Shown here one piece after another: positions 29,983 to 40,086 of a DNA stretch of 64,000 bases. The notes below the pieces were generated by a model. It was not told the origin of the DNA. It did not search any database and saw only the letters and a program-made list of their open reading frames with translations. This stretch comes from Linnemannia schmuckeri (taxonomy: Eukaryota; Mortierellomycota; Mortierellomycetes; Mortierellales; Mortierellaceae), in contig JANATG010000018.1 of assembly GCA_029449235.1 (NCBI GenBank), forward strand, positions 806,001 to 870,000. Reading direction: 5' to 3'. Positions within the stretch are counted from its first letter, which is position 1. Each line of letters opens with the position of its first letter. The position numbers were made by a program, and so were the translations under genes.

Positions 29983-31839
29983 TTACACCAATACAAGTTT
30001 CTCTCGGCCACTCCTCTTGCGTTGGTCCTGGAGCCACTTGAACGGATACCTGATCTCTCCTCCACGCGCAAAAAACTCGGCGTGCCTCAGCAACGGCCAA
30101 TTCTCATTCATCCAAGTCGCCTCCGGCCAATCTACTGTCAATTTAGTTTCCGCCGTGTCCACCCGAACCGAGCCTTCTAGTCTTTCCAGTCGTTTCAGCC
30201 CATCAAGGTGGCGAAGATAACCAGGTCGGCCCCCGAACGGGTCTCCAACACTCATCAATGCAGGAAATGATAAGGTATCGTTCTGCAAGTCTCGGTCCAC
30301 TCGCCAATGGCGATTAAGCATGACCATCCGCAACCCTAGGACTTGCAGGCAGGTCAGTTTTCCGATTTGCTTGTAGAGGGTCTCTAGTTGTGCAAAGTGC
30401 TGCGTCTCTGCCGGCGTGAGTGCGACTGGAGATAAACGAAGGTAATAGGGCAGAATTCCTTGTCGTACGGGTAGCTCGCATCCGCTGATACTGAGGACCA
30501 GCTCGCTCAGGTTGGTGCATCTCCAAGGCGTCACCACGGCATCGGGCAAAGTGATGAAGTGTCCGGCATTGCCGTCAAATTCGATGTGGAGGATTTGCAA
30601 GTTATGACACCCACTGAGGATCGCAGAAGGGGACACTCTGCAGTAGATACCGTCTCCATGGATTACGATTCTTCTCAGTGTTGTTGAGTGTCGCATCAGG
30701 GACAAGTCGACCTCGGGTGAGATAATATTTTCGAAACGACCGCTGTAAATAAACTCGTTAACTTGTTGGGCGGGCAATGAATCTAGGATCACGAATGGCA
30801 GAGGATCGTGCACGGTCGAGTAGACGTCTCCATAAGTCAACGACTCGATCTTGGGACACTCTGCGGCAATTAACCGCCCAATGATGGTTGCGTCCTGGTC
30901 CCTAGCGATAGTGACTTCCAGCCTCCTGATGTTTGGACAATGCGAAAAAACCGAATGGATGTCGGTCACAGAGTGCCAATCGCGCAAGTGGTGAGCCTTC
31001 AGAACCTCCAGTTTGACCAATGGTTCTTCCCTTCTGGGGACTGCCATCACCACTACACCTTCACCTAACTCTTCCCACGAGCTGATTTGGTGTTGAGCGG
31101 CATCGTTCTTGCCATTATGAGAAATGGTCATAATTAGCTCTTGAATCGGCGGCTGGCAGCAGAACAGATACAATGACCCCAGCTCCAAGTAATCATCATC
31201 GTTACAAATGACTCCAAGACGCAATTGACGTAGTTTAGATAGTTCAGAAACGATCCTTCCAAGATGCCGACCTCCCCGAAGATCCTTCACGGGAACATTC
31301 TCCAAGTCCAGAAGAGCCAATCCAGGATTGATGGATACCAACCAGCAGAGTTGGGCCAGCGTCGCGTGATGATCTCGAGCACTGGGCACAGTATAGCTGC
31401 AGTTCTTGTAGAGACCGACTTGGATAGTGAGCTCCGAAAGACAGGTCATGGGCGGCAATGCGACAAGCTGGCAGGCACGGATATCAGGCGGCGGCAACCA
31501 GGATGGCCGTGGCGTGAGAGCGTTCGTACTCCGCGAGTGGGTTTCTTCTTCGAAGGTGAGCACACAGTTATAATAATAGGCCAGTTCGTCCGTCTCAAGT
31601 TCCAGTATTCTGACATGGTCGATGTTCCGCGCAAGGGCGTGAAGGCCTGGGACCGAGGAGAATATCCTGATCTTGCGGTTGCCTCTGGCTTCCAAGCGCC
31701 TATAGAGCGACGGTAAACATGTGTGATGTGTTCTCCTGCTGGCACGACTAAGGTTTGAGACATTCTCCTGGCTGAGGTGTGGACTCAAAAGGTCGACAAG
31801 CTCTCGTATGTCGAAGAATCGCTCACAAGGGGTCGACAT
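29983..31839 (-). CDS. F-box/LRR-type protein, array member 2
   Basis: 618 aa from the ATG at 31839 (MSTPCERFFDIRELVDLLS). The frame is open 18 codons further up, but the paralogs start at the equivalent M. Same layout as member 1: degenerate F-box, then LRRs (LVKLEVLKAHHLRD, FSHCPNIRRLEV, ECPKIESLTYGD), a shared PYYLRLSPVALT..ETQHFAQLE segment, and a C-terminal TKLTVDWPEATWMNENWPLL matching TRQTMGWPEVKWVDEHWPLL of member 1. Divergence is large (many substitutions, few gaps), so the duplication is not recent, yet both frames are open, implying selection. Presumed SCF substrate receptor. Confidence 0.85.
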   Translation of the reverse strand: MSTPCERFFDIRELVDLLSPHLSQENVSNLSRASRRTHHTCLPSLYRRLEARGNRKIRIFSSVPGLHALARNIDHVRILELETDELAYYYNCVLTFEEETHSRSTNALTPRPSWLPPPDIRACQLVALPPMTCLSELTIQVGLYKNCSYTVPSARDHHATLAQLCWLVSINPGLALLDLENVPVKDLRGGRHLGRIVSELSKLRQLRLGVICNDDDYLELGSLYLFCCQPPIQELIMTISHNGKNDAAQHQISSWEELGEGVVVMAVPRREEPLVKLEVLKAHHLRDWHSVTDIHSVFSHCPNIRRLEVTIARDQDATIIGRLIAAECPKIESLTYGDVYSTVHDPLPFVILDSLPAQQVNEFIYSGRFENIISPEVDLSLMRHSTTLRRIVIHGDGIYCRVSPSAILSGCHNLQILHIEFDGNAGHFITLPDAVVTPWRCTNLSELVLSISGCELPVRQGILPYYLRLSPVALTPAETQHFAQLETLYKQIGKLTCLQVLGLRMVMLNRHWRVDRDLQNDTLSFPALMSVGDPFGGRPGYLRHLDGLKRLERLEGSVRVDTAETKLTVDWPEATWMNENWPLLRHAEFFARGGEIRYPFKWLQDQRKRSGREKLVLV

Positions 31840-32244
31840 GGCGGTAGGTGAATGTGTAGTATGAAGGAGAATGGGGAATGGAATGCTGATCAACCTTCGT
31901 CTTATTGTTTATAGTCACTGTGAGGCTTGTGATATGGGTGTCCAAGAAAAAAGAAAGGTTACGCACGCCCACTTGCTATCTTGATTCGCAAAGAGTGCGT
32001 TTCCTCTTTTGTCCACGTATGGGGCTGCTTGCTGTGCCATGCCCTATTTTCATCGCCCACAGCATTGACTGTCGGGCCTTCACGCAATCGTTCATAAATA
32101 ACTTGGTGGCGTCGCGTTTATCTCAGAATAAATGGAAACTCCTCCAATGCATCAACAAGCTCATAACAACAGCAGACTATTTAAAAAAAACTTATGACAT
32201 AATACGTCAAGTCTTGCGTGATCATCTTTGCGCCTATCCTTGGG
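31840..32244. other. spacer between array members 2 and 3, no gene seen
   Basis: Promoter side of member 2 and 3' side of the truncated member 3. No additional gene or element was recognised. Confidence 0.45.
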
Positions 32245-33162
32245 TCATGCGAACGGTGCCGTAACATCTTCCGTCTGCGCAAATAACGTCGCATTTTCGA
32301 GTTCCGGCCAATGTTGGTTCATCCAAATCGCCTCCATCCACTCTATCGTCTTCTGGATCTCCTTTGCATCCGCGCATACCGAGTCAAGGAGGTTTTTGCA
32401 GTCGTTTGAGCCCAGAAAGAAGGCCAAAGTATCCGGGTCGCCTGGTCCAAGGATCTCCAAGACTGAGCATGTCTGGAAACGACTGGGGAGCCCACGTCCG
32501 GGCGACATCTAGCTGACCATCATCGTCATGTGAAACTAAAAGCAAGCTGAGCAACCGTAAACCCGCCAATACACCAATTTGTTGGTAGAAACGCTTGAGT
32601 CGCGCGAATTGCTGTTTTGCCGCTTCAGTGAGCGTGATGGGGGATAGGCGAAGGTAGTAGGGTTGAGCTCCAGGCTCGACGGGGAGCTCGCATCCAAGCG
32701 TAGAGAGTGTCAGGCAAGTCAGCTTGGTGCAGCCCCTAGGATGGACATCTCAAAGTCCACCGTAAGATGCGACAGGTGGGTCATACGAGATAGCGGGACC
32801 AGCTGTCAGGTTCGGGTATTGGGCTCTGGCATCCAATTCAGTGTTGGCGCTGCTGTCCAAAATCTGTGATGTGACCTCCTCGAGTGTGAGGACGCAGATG
32901 TAGTAATAAAGTTCACCCGCTCCAAGGCTCAAAACCCTGACATAGCGGGTGTTTCTAGCAAAGGCGTTCAAGTTCGGGAGAGAGAGGATCCTTATCACCT
33001 TGCCGGAACAGAGATCCAGAGTCCTGTAGAGCTACGGCGTGCAATTCCAGTGGATCATTTACTGACGCGGGTGAGATTCGCGACATCCTTGATCAGCAGG
33101 TACGTCATCAAAAGTCCAAGGAGTTCAGGGATGTCGAAGAACCGCTCGCAGGAGGTCGGCAT
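32245..33162 (-). pseudogene. F-box/LRR array member 3, internally deleted pseudogene
   Basis: Starts MPTSCERFFDIPELLGLLMT at 33162 and hits a TGA after VSK. A shifted frame then gives ILSLPNLNAFARNTRYVRVL and YYYICVLTLEE, followed by MTHLSHL. The sequence then jumps directly to CTKLTCLTLSTLGCELPVEPG and PYYLRLSPITLTEA, which in members 1 and 2 lie about 300 residues further on. The C-terminal end (EWMEAIWMNQHWPELE) is in yet another frame. So it has a stop, two or more frameshifts and loss of most of the LRR region. Confidence 0.85.
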
Positions 33163-33411
33163 GACGGGGTTGGTGATGCTGGTGGTGGCAGTTGAGGGTC
33201 GGTGAATGTGGGTGTATTGAAACTTGAATAATCAAGACGAAGCAAGGAGCGCTTTTTAAAGAGCGTGGCTGGGATAAAAATCGACGCCCTTGCTCACATT
33301 GATCCTTTGTCCTTTGACATGCATATGCTCTCTGAAAGCATGTTTTATTTTGTTTCTTCGAGACAAGACGTGTGCCCAAAAAAAAATAAAAATAAAAAAC
33401 GAATACGCTGT

Positions 33412-35416
33412 TCACCGGTGGGTTGCGCCCGAGCCATTGGTTGCCGTGTGAGTGCGGGAGTGTGAGTGTGCTTGTTCTAAAGGCAATGCTGGCGATATAG
33501 GATCTGACCGACGAGACGAAATTGCTGCTGTGGATGAGATTGACGACTGGGAGTTGTGGGAGCTCTCCCTGAGATGGTCCTGGAGCGATAGGTGAGGACG
33601 GTTTTGTTGTTGCTGCTGTTGATGTTGGTGCTGGTGTTGTTGGTGCTGATGCTGTTGTTGATGTTGGTGTTGCTGCTGGTGCTGATGTTGCTGCTGGTGC
33701 TGATGTTGTTGCTGGTGCAACTGTGCGTGGTGTTGGCGAGGAGAGTCTGCACGGTGTCCACGCGAGTTCTTTGCTGCCGCATCCTCCCGCGCCTTCGCCA
33801 TATTGGATTCACTAAAGTTTATCCTCCGTTGGATCTCGGTCTCGTAGGCTTTGCTGTAGGCTCGCTCCTCACCACCTTGGGTCCAGAGTTCAAATCCTGC
33901 GACAAACTGAGCCTGCTCCCTCGTCTCAATGGCCTTGGGTGATCGCTGTGCCCTGACCCAGCCAATGACTTCGCGGTGATCTTTAAAATAACGCAGTCGA
34001 AGCAACCAGCAGCAGGCGACAACGGCAGCACGTCCCACACCTACACATTATGATGTCGTAAATAAGCAAGAAAGGAATGACCTGTGAGTCTCTGCGTGTA
34101 GAAACTAATTTTCCGAAGTAGTTTGATGTATCTGCGATGATGCCACGAATGACGACGTTGAAAAAAAAATAGGGAAGAGAACCAGCCCAATTAAGAAAAC
34201 ATGTCAAAACTTGCTCACCTCCTCTGCAGTGGGCAAGGACATTCTGTCCTCTCTTTGCGGTTTCGTCCATCCTGTCTAGAACACGATCCATCTCGGCAAA
34301 CGAGTACGGTGTGCTTCCTTCGACCATAGGGATTCTAAATCGCAGCAAGTTTGGATTAGGTTTGATTTGATTAGTCCAGGATCCAAAAAGAATGAGAGAG
34401 ACAAAGCTGGAAGAAGGCGATAAGCAAGGATCTTAAATATGTGGAGGTACTTCACCTGACGACATCGATCCCGTGGCGGTTTGCTGCTTCCAAGTACTTT
34501 GGGAAAGGTGACCCCAGGAGTTCCAGTTCCTCATCGAACAGGCAGCTGGATAGTTCATCCGTGCAAAAAACAAAAGGGAGATGGAGATCGCATCAACATG
34601 CCCATGTTTGCAACCAGGAGAAAAAGTCTCAAAAAAAACATGACCCCTTCACTCTCTCTTGCCCTCTCTCCTTTAATGTTTGGATCGCTTCCTGTCCTAT
34701 TTTGCATTGGTTTGTCGTTGTTGTTGCGTGTTGTCGTGTGCACAATGCAACAAAGCGTTATCATGATCCTGTCAAACAAAGCAAAACGCCATTAAAAAAA
34801 TGTCCTGTGCTCAATCAATTGTTGATGTCCTGTATTGGGTTGTGTCGCTGGACCGTTGATAAGCTGTGCCTTCCCTGCTAATTATCGATCCAACTTCCTT
34901 TCTCCTGCTCTGTCTTTCCCCCTTCTCCCACCACCATTGAGCCTATGCTTACCAAACGACACGCGTGAAGCCGAGCTTGTGGAGACGATCAAAGTCCATA
35001 TCTAGATCGCGCACAATCTTGGCACGGCCGTTGACGGGACCATCAAGTCGGACTTTCTTGCCGGGACAGGACGAAAGACCAAGGTTACCTCTGGGTCGCC
35101 AGTTTGGGTAGGTTCGTTTGGCTCGTGCTACGGCGTCCTCTGCGTCTTCTGTCTGCTGCATGGCCTCTGCTTCACGCTGGGCAAAGGGGACGAGCAGCAT
35201 ATGGCTGGGGACGGTCATATCTTCCTGAAGAAGGGCATCGATCCAGGGTGGGATGATCCAGCTGACGTTAATAGGATGTGAGATCGAATCCTTGAATGTG
35301 ACAGGCTTGGGTTTGTAGTAAGCTGCTGTCAAGGGCAGCTCTCCTCCGTTCTGGTACAGGGTACTTGACCCCTCGGCGACTTGGATAGAGGCCTTCTTGT
35401 CCTGTGGAATGGCCAT
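33412..35416 (-). CDS. dual-specificity protein phosphatase-like protein with poly-Gln/His tract
   Basis: Four exons, complement(join(33412..34040, 34219..34334, 34456..34545, 34953..35416)), give 432 aa. All introns are GT-AG and phases agree. The start MAIPQDKK is at 35416. The N-terminal ~100 residues are unassigned, then GNLGLSSCPGKKV begins the phosphatase-like domain, with RDLDMDFDRLHKLGFTRVVC, a PMVEGSTPYSF general-acid-loop region, and the signature HCRGGVGRA (HCx5R), which is split by the last intron. This cysteine phosphatase signature is complete, so activity on phospho-Tyr/Ser/Thr substrates is plausible. The C-terminal 110 residues are low complexity, with a (Q,H)-rich run of about 45 residues encoded by CAG/CAC/CAA repeats (33600-33720), likely unstable in length. 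It shares a divergent ~700-bp upstream region with the WD40 gene. Confidence 0.85.
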
Positions 35417-36126
35417 GTGTCTGAGAGAGGGTGTCGGAGGAACAAAAAAAGGAAGAGTGGAACGTATGGGCAAAAAAAAAAAGCTTAAGAGGGTTACAAA
35501 ATAGAAGGAAGTTTGAAAAGCGAGTTTTTGAATGCCAAAAAGGAGAGGGAATGAAAAAAAAAAAAGGGTGAATGGGAATGGATGCTAAGCAAAGTATGAC
35601 AAATGGAAGAGTGCGTGAGTAAAAGGAAAGGGAGAGAGGAGGAAAAGTAAGGAGAGAAGGAAGAGTCAAGACAAGAAACCAGAAAAGAGACACCCAGACG
35701 AAGAACAGGGTTTGACCGTGGCTTGGGGGAGGGGGATTCGCTCCCCTTCTCTTACTTGACCAGAAGGCCCTCTTTTTCTCGCTGCAACCAGCTTATCTAA
35801 TTGGTGAATACATAAACTACAACTTGAAGAGAGTGAAGGCGAGGGAAGTCACCTCACAAGGGTTGCGCTCTACCTTTAGCATAATCGTACCCCTTCCCCT
35901 TCTCCTTCGCCTTCCCCCTTCCTCTTTCTCTTTCTCTTTCTCTTTCTCTTTCGTTTCTTGTGCTTCCCCTTTGGACCCTGCTCCACCTTGGTTCGTGTCG
36001 CAACACGTGCAGTAGCTGCAAAAAAAAAAAAAGCTTCGCAGTCACATTTGTTTTTTCAGTGAAAAAAAAAAGAAAAAACCGCCTCTTCTCTCTACTCCCT
36101 TTCAACGACATTCACAACATTCAGCC
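35417..36126. other. divergent promoter region
   Basis: Separates the phosphatase (-) and WD40 (+) genes. It has A-rich and CT-rich tracts, including TCTTTC repeats at about 35925-35955, typical of fungal bidirectional promoters. No gene was seen. Confidence 0.55.
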
Positions 36127-37867
36127 ATGGTAAAAACACATTAAGCTCAACTCAAAGGAGAATACAACCACGAAGGCAAATACATATCGACATAGTGTCA
36201 GGATGACAATAAACGAGCTCTTTCAATGCTGACCAAATAAACACTCTCGTGCACACTACAACCTCGTACTTGATAGCCTGCAAATCTGCTAGTCGATACC
36301 CTTTCGTACAAGGACATGGTCTTTGACTTTGCCTTCCACCCAACCCTCGATATTATCGCCACAGGCCTCATCACCGGACACATCAACTGGTAACAAACCA
36401 CGTCTGTATCTCACGCGTTCTGTTAGAACTCTTCTGACCACCTCCTAGCTAACGTCCAGTGAACTAAGACCACTAACATTTGTTCCAAATTGAACCACGA
36501 TCTAAATAATAGTGTCAAGTACGCACCAGGAGCTGGAAACAACGAAACGGCATGGAGCATTCGTCCTACGAAAAAGTCGTGCCGGGGCCTGGCTTTCAGC
36601 AATGACGGTGCCGGTATGTGACAGGAGACGAGTATTGACTTATGTAAAATGGTACTACAGTTAAGTTACTTACCCTAGCTTGCCTCAATGACACACAATA
36701 GGACTTTTCACTGTCTTCAAGGATGGAGCTATCAGAGCATTGGATGTCAACACAGGAGATGTTTTGATCAAAAAGTCGGACGCCCACGAGTAAGTGAACA
36801 GATCTCTATCACAACCATCACATGCAGGAGACTCTATGTCAAAGGCTTTGAATCTTCACTCGTTACATACCAATTAGCGGACTAATCGTTTCTGAACATA
36901 AACCTACAAATTAGCAACCCAATCAACACAGTCAGGCTGCTGACAGAGACGACATTGGCAACAGGAGACGACAGCGGAGTGATCAAGCTGTGGGATGTCA
37001 GGACAGGAACTGAGACCATGCAATACACCGAGCACGACGATTTCATCTCCGACTTTGACTACGACACCGACTCCAAGACCCTGGTCGCTTCCAGTGGACA
37101 GGGCACCATCTCTATCTACGATATCCGCAAGCCCAAAATGTTGGCCATGTCGGCCAACCAGGACGATGAGTTGATGTCGATCTGTATTGTCAAGGATCGT
37201 CGTAAAGTCGTTGTTGGATCACAAGAGGGTGTGCTGAACATTTATAGTTGGGGTGATTGGGGTGATTGCACGGATCGGTTTATTGGACACCCCAATTCGA
37301 TTGATACAATCTGCAAGATTGATGAAGATACTGTCGCTACCGGATCTAGCGATGGAATCATCAGGTACAATATGCGGTTTCTTTAACGAACAGGCTGAGG
37401 ATGACTTTTCGAGCCAAACCTCCCCCCCCCCCCCCCCCCGAGTACGATTGCCAATCTTACTAATACTTTCTTGCTTCGCTTTCAATGGTACTAGAATTAT
37501 CGACATTTTGCCAAACAAGTTCCAAGGAATCGTAGGAGAACACGAGGATTTCCCTATCGAGCGGATCAAACTTTCACACGACAAGACCTTCCTCGCCAGT
37601 TGCTCACACGATGACACGGTCCGGTTCTGGGATGTCCGCTATTTGACGAGCGAGAGGGAGGATGAAGATGACGATAGTGATGATGCAAAGGACGCGACTG
37701 GAGATAAGGATTCCGATGACGATGAGGACGATGACAAGCCAGGAAAGAAAGGTGATGGTATGGATGTGGACTCGGATGATTCGGACGCGCCCAAGAAGAG
37801 CAATAACAGGCGGCCAAAGAAGCAGGCGCCTGCTGCTAATAACCCTGGATTCTTCGACGATCTGTAA
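36127..37867 (+). CDS. WD40-repeat protein, WDR55/Jip5-like
   Basis: Exons 36127..36129, 36313..36389, 36513..36613, 36702..36789, 36915..37364 and 37495..37867 give 363 aa. The first exon would be just the ATG before GTAAAA. Translation could instead start at the in-frame ATG at 36316. The other joins are secure (GT-AG, phases fit). The seven-blade propeller is visible: DFAFHPTLDIIATGLITG, CRGLAFSNDG, LATGDDSGVIKLWDVR, FDYDTDSKTLVASSGQGT, VVVGSQEGVLNIYSW, VATGSSDGIIR, and SHDKTFLASCSHDDTVRFWD. The acidic tail ends in NNPGFFDDL as in Jip5/WDR55. In yeast and animals this family is nucleolar and needed for large-subunit rRNA processing, which is inferred here by homology. Intron 5 contains a 17-18 nt C homopolymer. 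Confidence 0.88.
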
Positions 37868-38302
37868 AACATATGGGTTGATAAGATTGCATTTGTGAGC
37901 GATAGAATAAAAGATAAAAAACATAATCGGCATAGAACAACATACTTTCTCGTCTTCCTTGTTTCTTTCTAACGCTATCTGTAATGCCCTGGCAGAATTA
38001 GTAACAGCTATGACGAAATGATACAGAGCGGCGCGCATGCAACTGAAAATATGCATAGCTACACCTCTTTCTTCCATATGCTCGCTGCGCATGCTTTGAA
38101 ATTTTTGTGCTCATCTCTCCGAACGCGCCGCTCTTGACGCAATCGACGGAAACGAAAAAAAATCTAAATTTTGCAATTGGTAACCCCCCCCCCGACGCGT
38201 TCATATATAAATGCAGTGCTTATCCCTTTTTTCCCCCCTATCTTCATAACAACCAGCTATATCTTTCAGTACAACCAAACCACCTCAAGCGCAATACATA
38301 AA
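37868..38302. other. intergenic
   Basis: 3' UTR of the WD40 gene (AATAAAAG near 37907) and promoter of the dehydrogenase gene. The latter has a C9 tract and a TATATAAA-like motif at about 38203-38210, roughly 95 bp before the ATG at 38303. Confidence 0.55.
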
Positions 38303-39268
38303 ATGACCCTCATCAACACTAACAGCAACACTCAAGACCTCAAAGTCGGCTGGATCGGCGTCGGAGAAATGGGATACGGCATGGCCAAAAACCTCCACTC
38401 TTACCTCGCTTCCCACGGATCTCACCTCACCATTTGGAACCGTTCTCCCGAAAAAACCTCATCCCTTCAAAACGAAGGCGCTCAGATCGCCTCCTCTATC
38501 CAAGACCTCGCCTCGAAATCCACCATCATCTTCACCTCCCTCGCTGACGACGCTGCCGTCGAAGCCGTCTACAAGCAACTCATCACTCATGCCAGTACTG
38601 TCCAAGAGCCCATTATCTTCGTCGAGACCTCGACTATACACCCAAGCGTCGCTGCCAAGAATTTGGAGTTGTTGTCGGCGTACCCGCAACACACGTACCT
38701 CCAATGCCCGGTCTTTGGCCGCCCCGACCGCGCCCTCGCGGGTCAACTTGTCTGGATAACTTCTGGCTCCGCTACCGCACTCTCCAAGGTTCACCCACTA
38801 ATCGCCTCAATGGCAAAAGGCACCATCGACCTACACACACCAGACGTGACAAAAGCCAGCTCATTCAAACTCATCGGAAATTTCTTTGTCGCCGGATCGA
38901 TTGAGCTCCTCTCCGAAGGCCTAGCACTCGCCGAAAAAGTCTCTCTCCCACAATCCTCCGTCCTTGAACTCATCAACGGCCTTTTCGGGTCCCCAGTCTG
39001 GATCGGGTACAGTCAAAAGATTGTCGAAGGCAACAAGAGCAAGGAAGGAGGCTACCCTGTAGAGTTGGGGTTGAAGGATGTGGGACATATGAGGAAACTT
39101 GCAGAGGAACATGGAGCGAGTTTGCCGACGGCCGATGTTGCGTATGGACATTTGGAAAGGATGAGGGACCAAGGGAAGAGGGAACAGGATTGGACAACGC
39201 TAATTGAAGTCATTCGGGAGGGTCCTTCTTCTTCTTCCAACTCCTCTCAGGGCAAACACGACCATTAA
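38303..39268 (+). CDS. NAD(P)-dependent beta-hydroxyacid dehydrogenase (HIBADH-like)
   Basis: 321 aa, no intron. The start is the ATG at 38303 after a CAATACATAAA leader; the frame extends upstream only into promoter sequence. The N-terminus has the Rossmann signature VGWIGVGEMGYGMAKNL (GxGxMGxxMAxNL), then IIFTSLADDAAVEAVY and FVETSTIHPS. The substrate-binding block is CPVFGRPDRALAGQLVWITSG, and the helix with the catalytic Lys reads ASSFKLIGNFFVAGSIELLSEGLALAEK. The C-terminal VELGLKDVGHMRKLAEEHGASLPTAD matches the family. It belongs to the 3-hydroxyisobutyrate / glyoxylate-succinic-semialdehyde reductase group. The exact substrate cannot be told from sequence. No obvious mitochondrial targeting peptide. 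Strongly C-ending codons in the first half suggest good expression. Confidence 0.9.
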   Translation: MTLINTNSNTQDLKVGWIGVGEMGYGMAKNLHSYLASHGSHLTIWNRSPEKTSSLQNEGAQIASSIQDLASKSTIIFTSLADDAAVEAVYKQLITHASTVQEPIIFVETSTIHPSVAAKNLELLSAYPQHTYLQCPVFGRPDRALAGQLVWITSGSATALSKVHPLIASMAKGTIDLHTPDVTKASSFKLIGNFFVAGSIELLSEGLALAEKVSLPQSSVLELINGLFGSPVWIGYSQKIVEGNKSKEGGYPVELGLKDVGHMRKLAEEHGASLPTADVAYGHLERMRDQGKREQDWTTLIEVIREGPSSSSNSSQGKHDH

Positions 39269-39813
39269 GAAGATACTTCTTTAGCATTTCAAGTTTAGTG
39301 CCTCGTCGCGCTCTCATATAAAAAAATGCATTATAACGTCGATTTCTTTTTGGGATTTTGTTCAAGATGGAGAAAAGTTGTGAGCAAAATGCAATTGAAG
39401 GGAAAGGAAGAATATTTTGAAATTAAACGAAAAGAAAATGCAGGCAGATGTGACTTAGATCCATTGTGAATCATGAAAGTTCGCTCGTACGGAATGAAGT
39501 GGCGGCTCCTGATGGACGAGAGGCGGCGCCATGGTTGTTGTTGGCTTCCACTGTGTGAGAGCCGGTTTTAGCCTAGGGGTTGCTATTCGCCTACTTATCA
39601 TGGCTCTCGAGGATAGTGCTGGTGCACTTGGCCACATTTCTGCTCTCAACAACCTTAACATGGGAAGTGTTGTTGCTCATGCTGATCTCCTTGTCCTCGC
39701 CGTGTGGGGCTGGCCTCTTCCGCTTCTGGCGGTTCTTGATCGCGATTTTTGTGGCACTAGCCCGGACGGTAACAATCATGGTCTCGGCGGTCTCACGAAC
39801 CTTCATTCGCTTA
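39269..39813. other. intergenic with a coding-like minus-strand frame
   Basis: A minus-strand frame at 39591-39806 (71 codons, MKVRETAETMIVTVRASATK..., Lys/Arg-rich middle) has the good codon bias of real genes here. It lies 8 bp beyond the stop of the hypothetical gene above it. It may be a 3' exon of that gene reached by an unrecognised splice, or a separate small gene. I could not settle the join. Confidence 0.35.
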
Positions 39814-40086
39814 TCATCGCCTCCATCTGCCGATGTATTGCTCGACCCAGCGGCCGCAAAAGATGAAGGGGTTGAAGCGGATGCCGGAGTAGTAGTAAAT
39901 CAGAGAGATCCATTTGTTAATCTTAAGGTCATCAAAAATGGCTTTGTAGGAACCCGCTTGGCTGACTGTTAATGGTGAGAGAGGAGCACTGGGAAACGAT
40001 CCAGATAACTTTGAAACTGCTCGAGCAGAGGATAAACGGCGAGAAGACAACCGGGGGGTGGTAGAGGAGGGCATCATACTAGCCAT
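39814..40086 (-). CDS. small hypothetical protein
   Basis: 90 codons from an ATG in good context (CACCAATGGC) at 40086. The Ser/Arg-rich N-terminus (SSTTPRLSSRRLSSARAVSK) could be a mitochondrial targeting sequence. It is followed by YKAIFDDLKINKWISLIYYY, GIRFNPFIFCG and a basic C-terminus. Codon use is C-ending like that of expressed neighbours. The frame stays open upstream to 40410, but that part looks like leader. No family recognised, and the C-terminus may be wrong if an intron joins it to the frame at 39591-39806. Confidence 0.4.
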   Translation of the reverse strand: MASMMPSSTTPRLSSRRLSSARAVSKLSGSFPSAPLSPLTVSQAGSYKAIFDDLKINKWISLIYYYSGIRFNPFIFCGRWVEQYIGRWRR

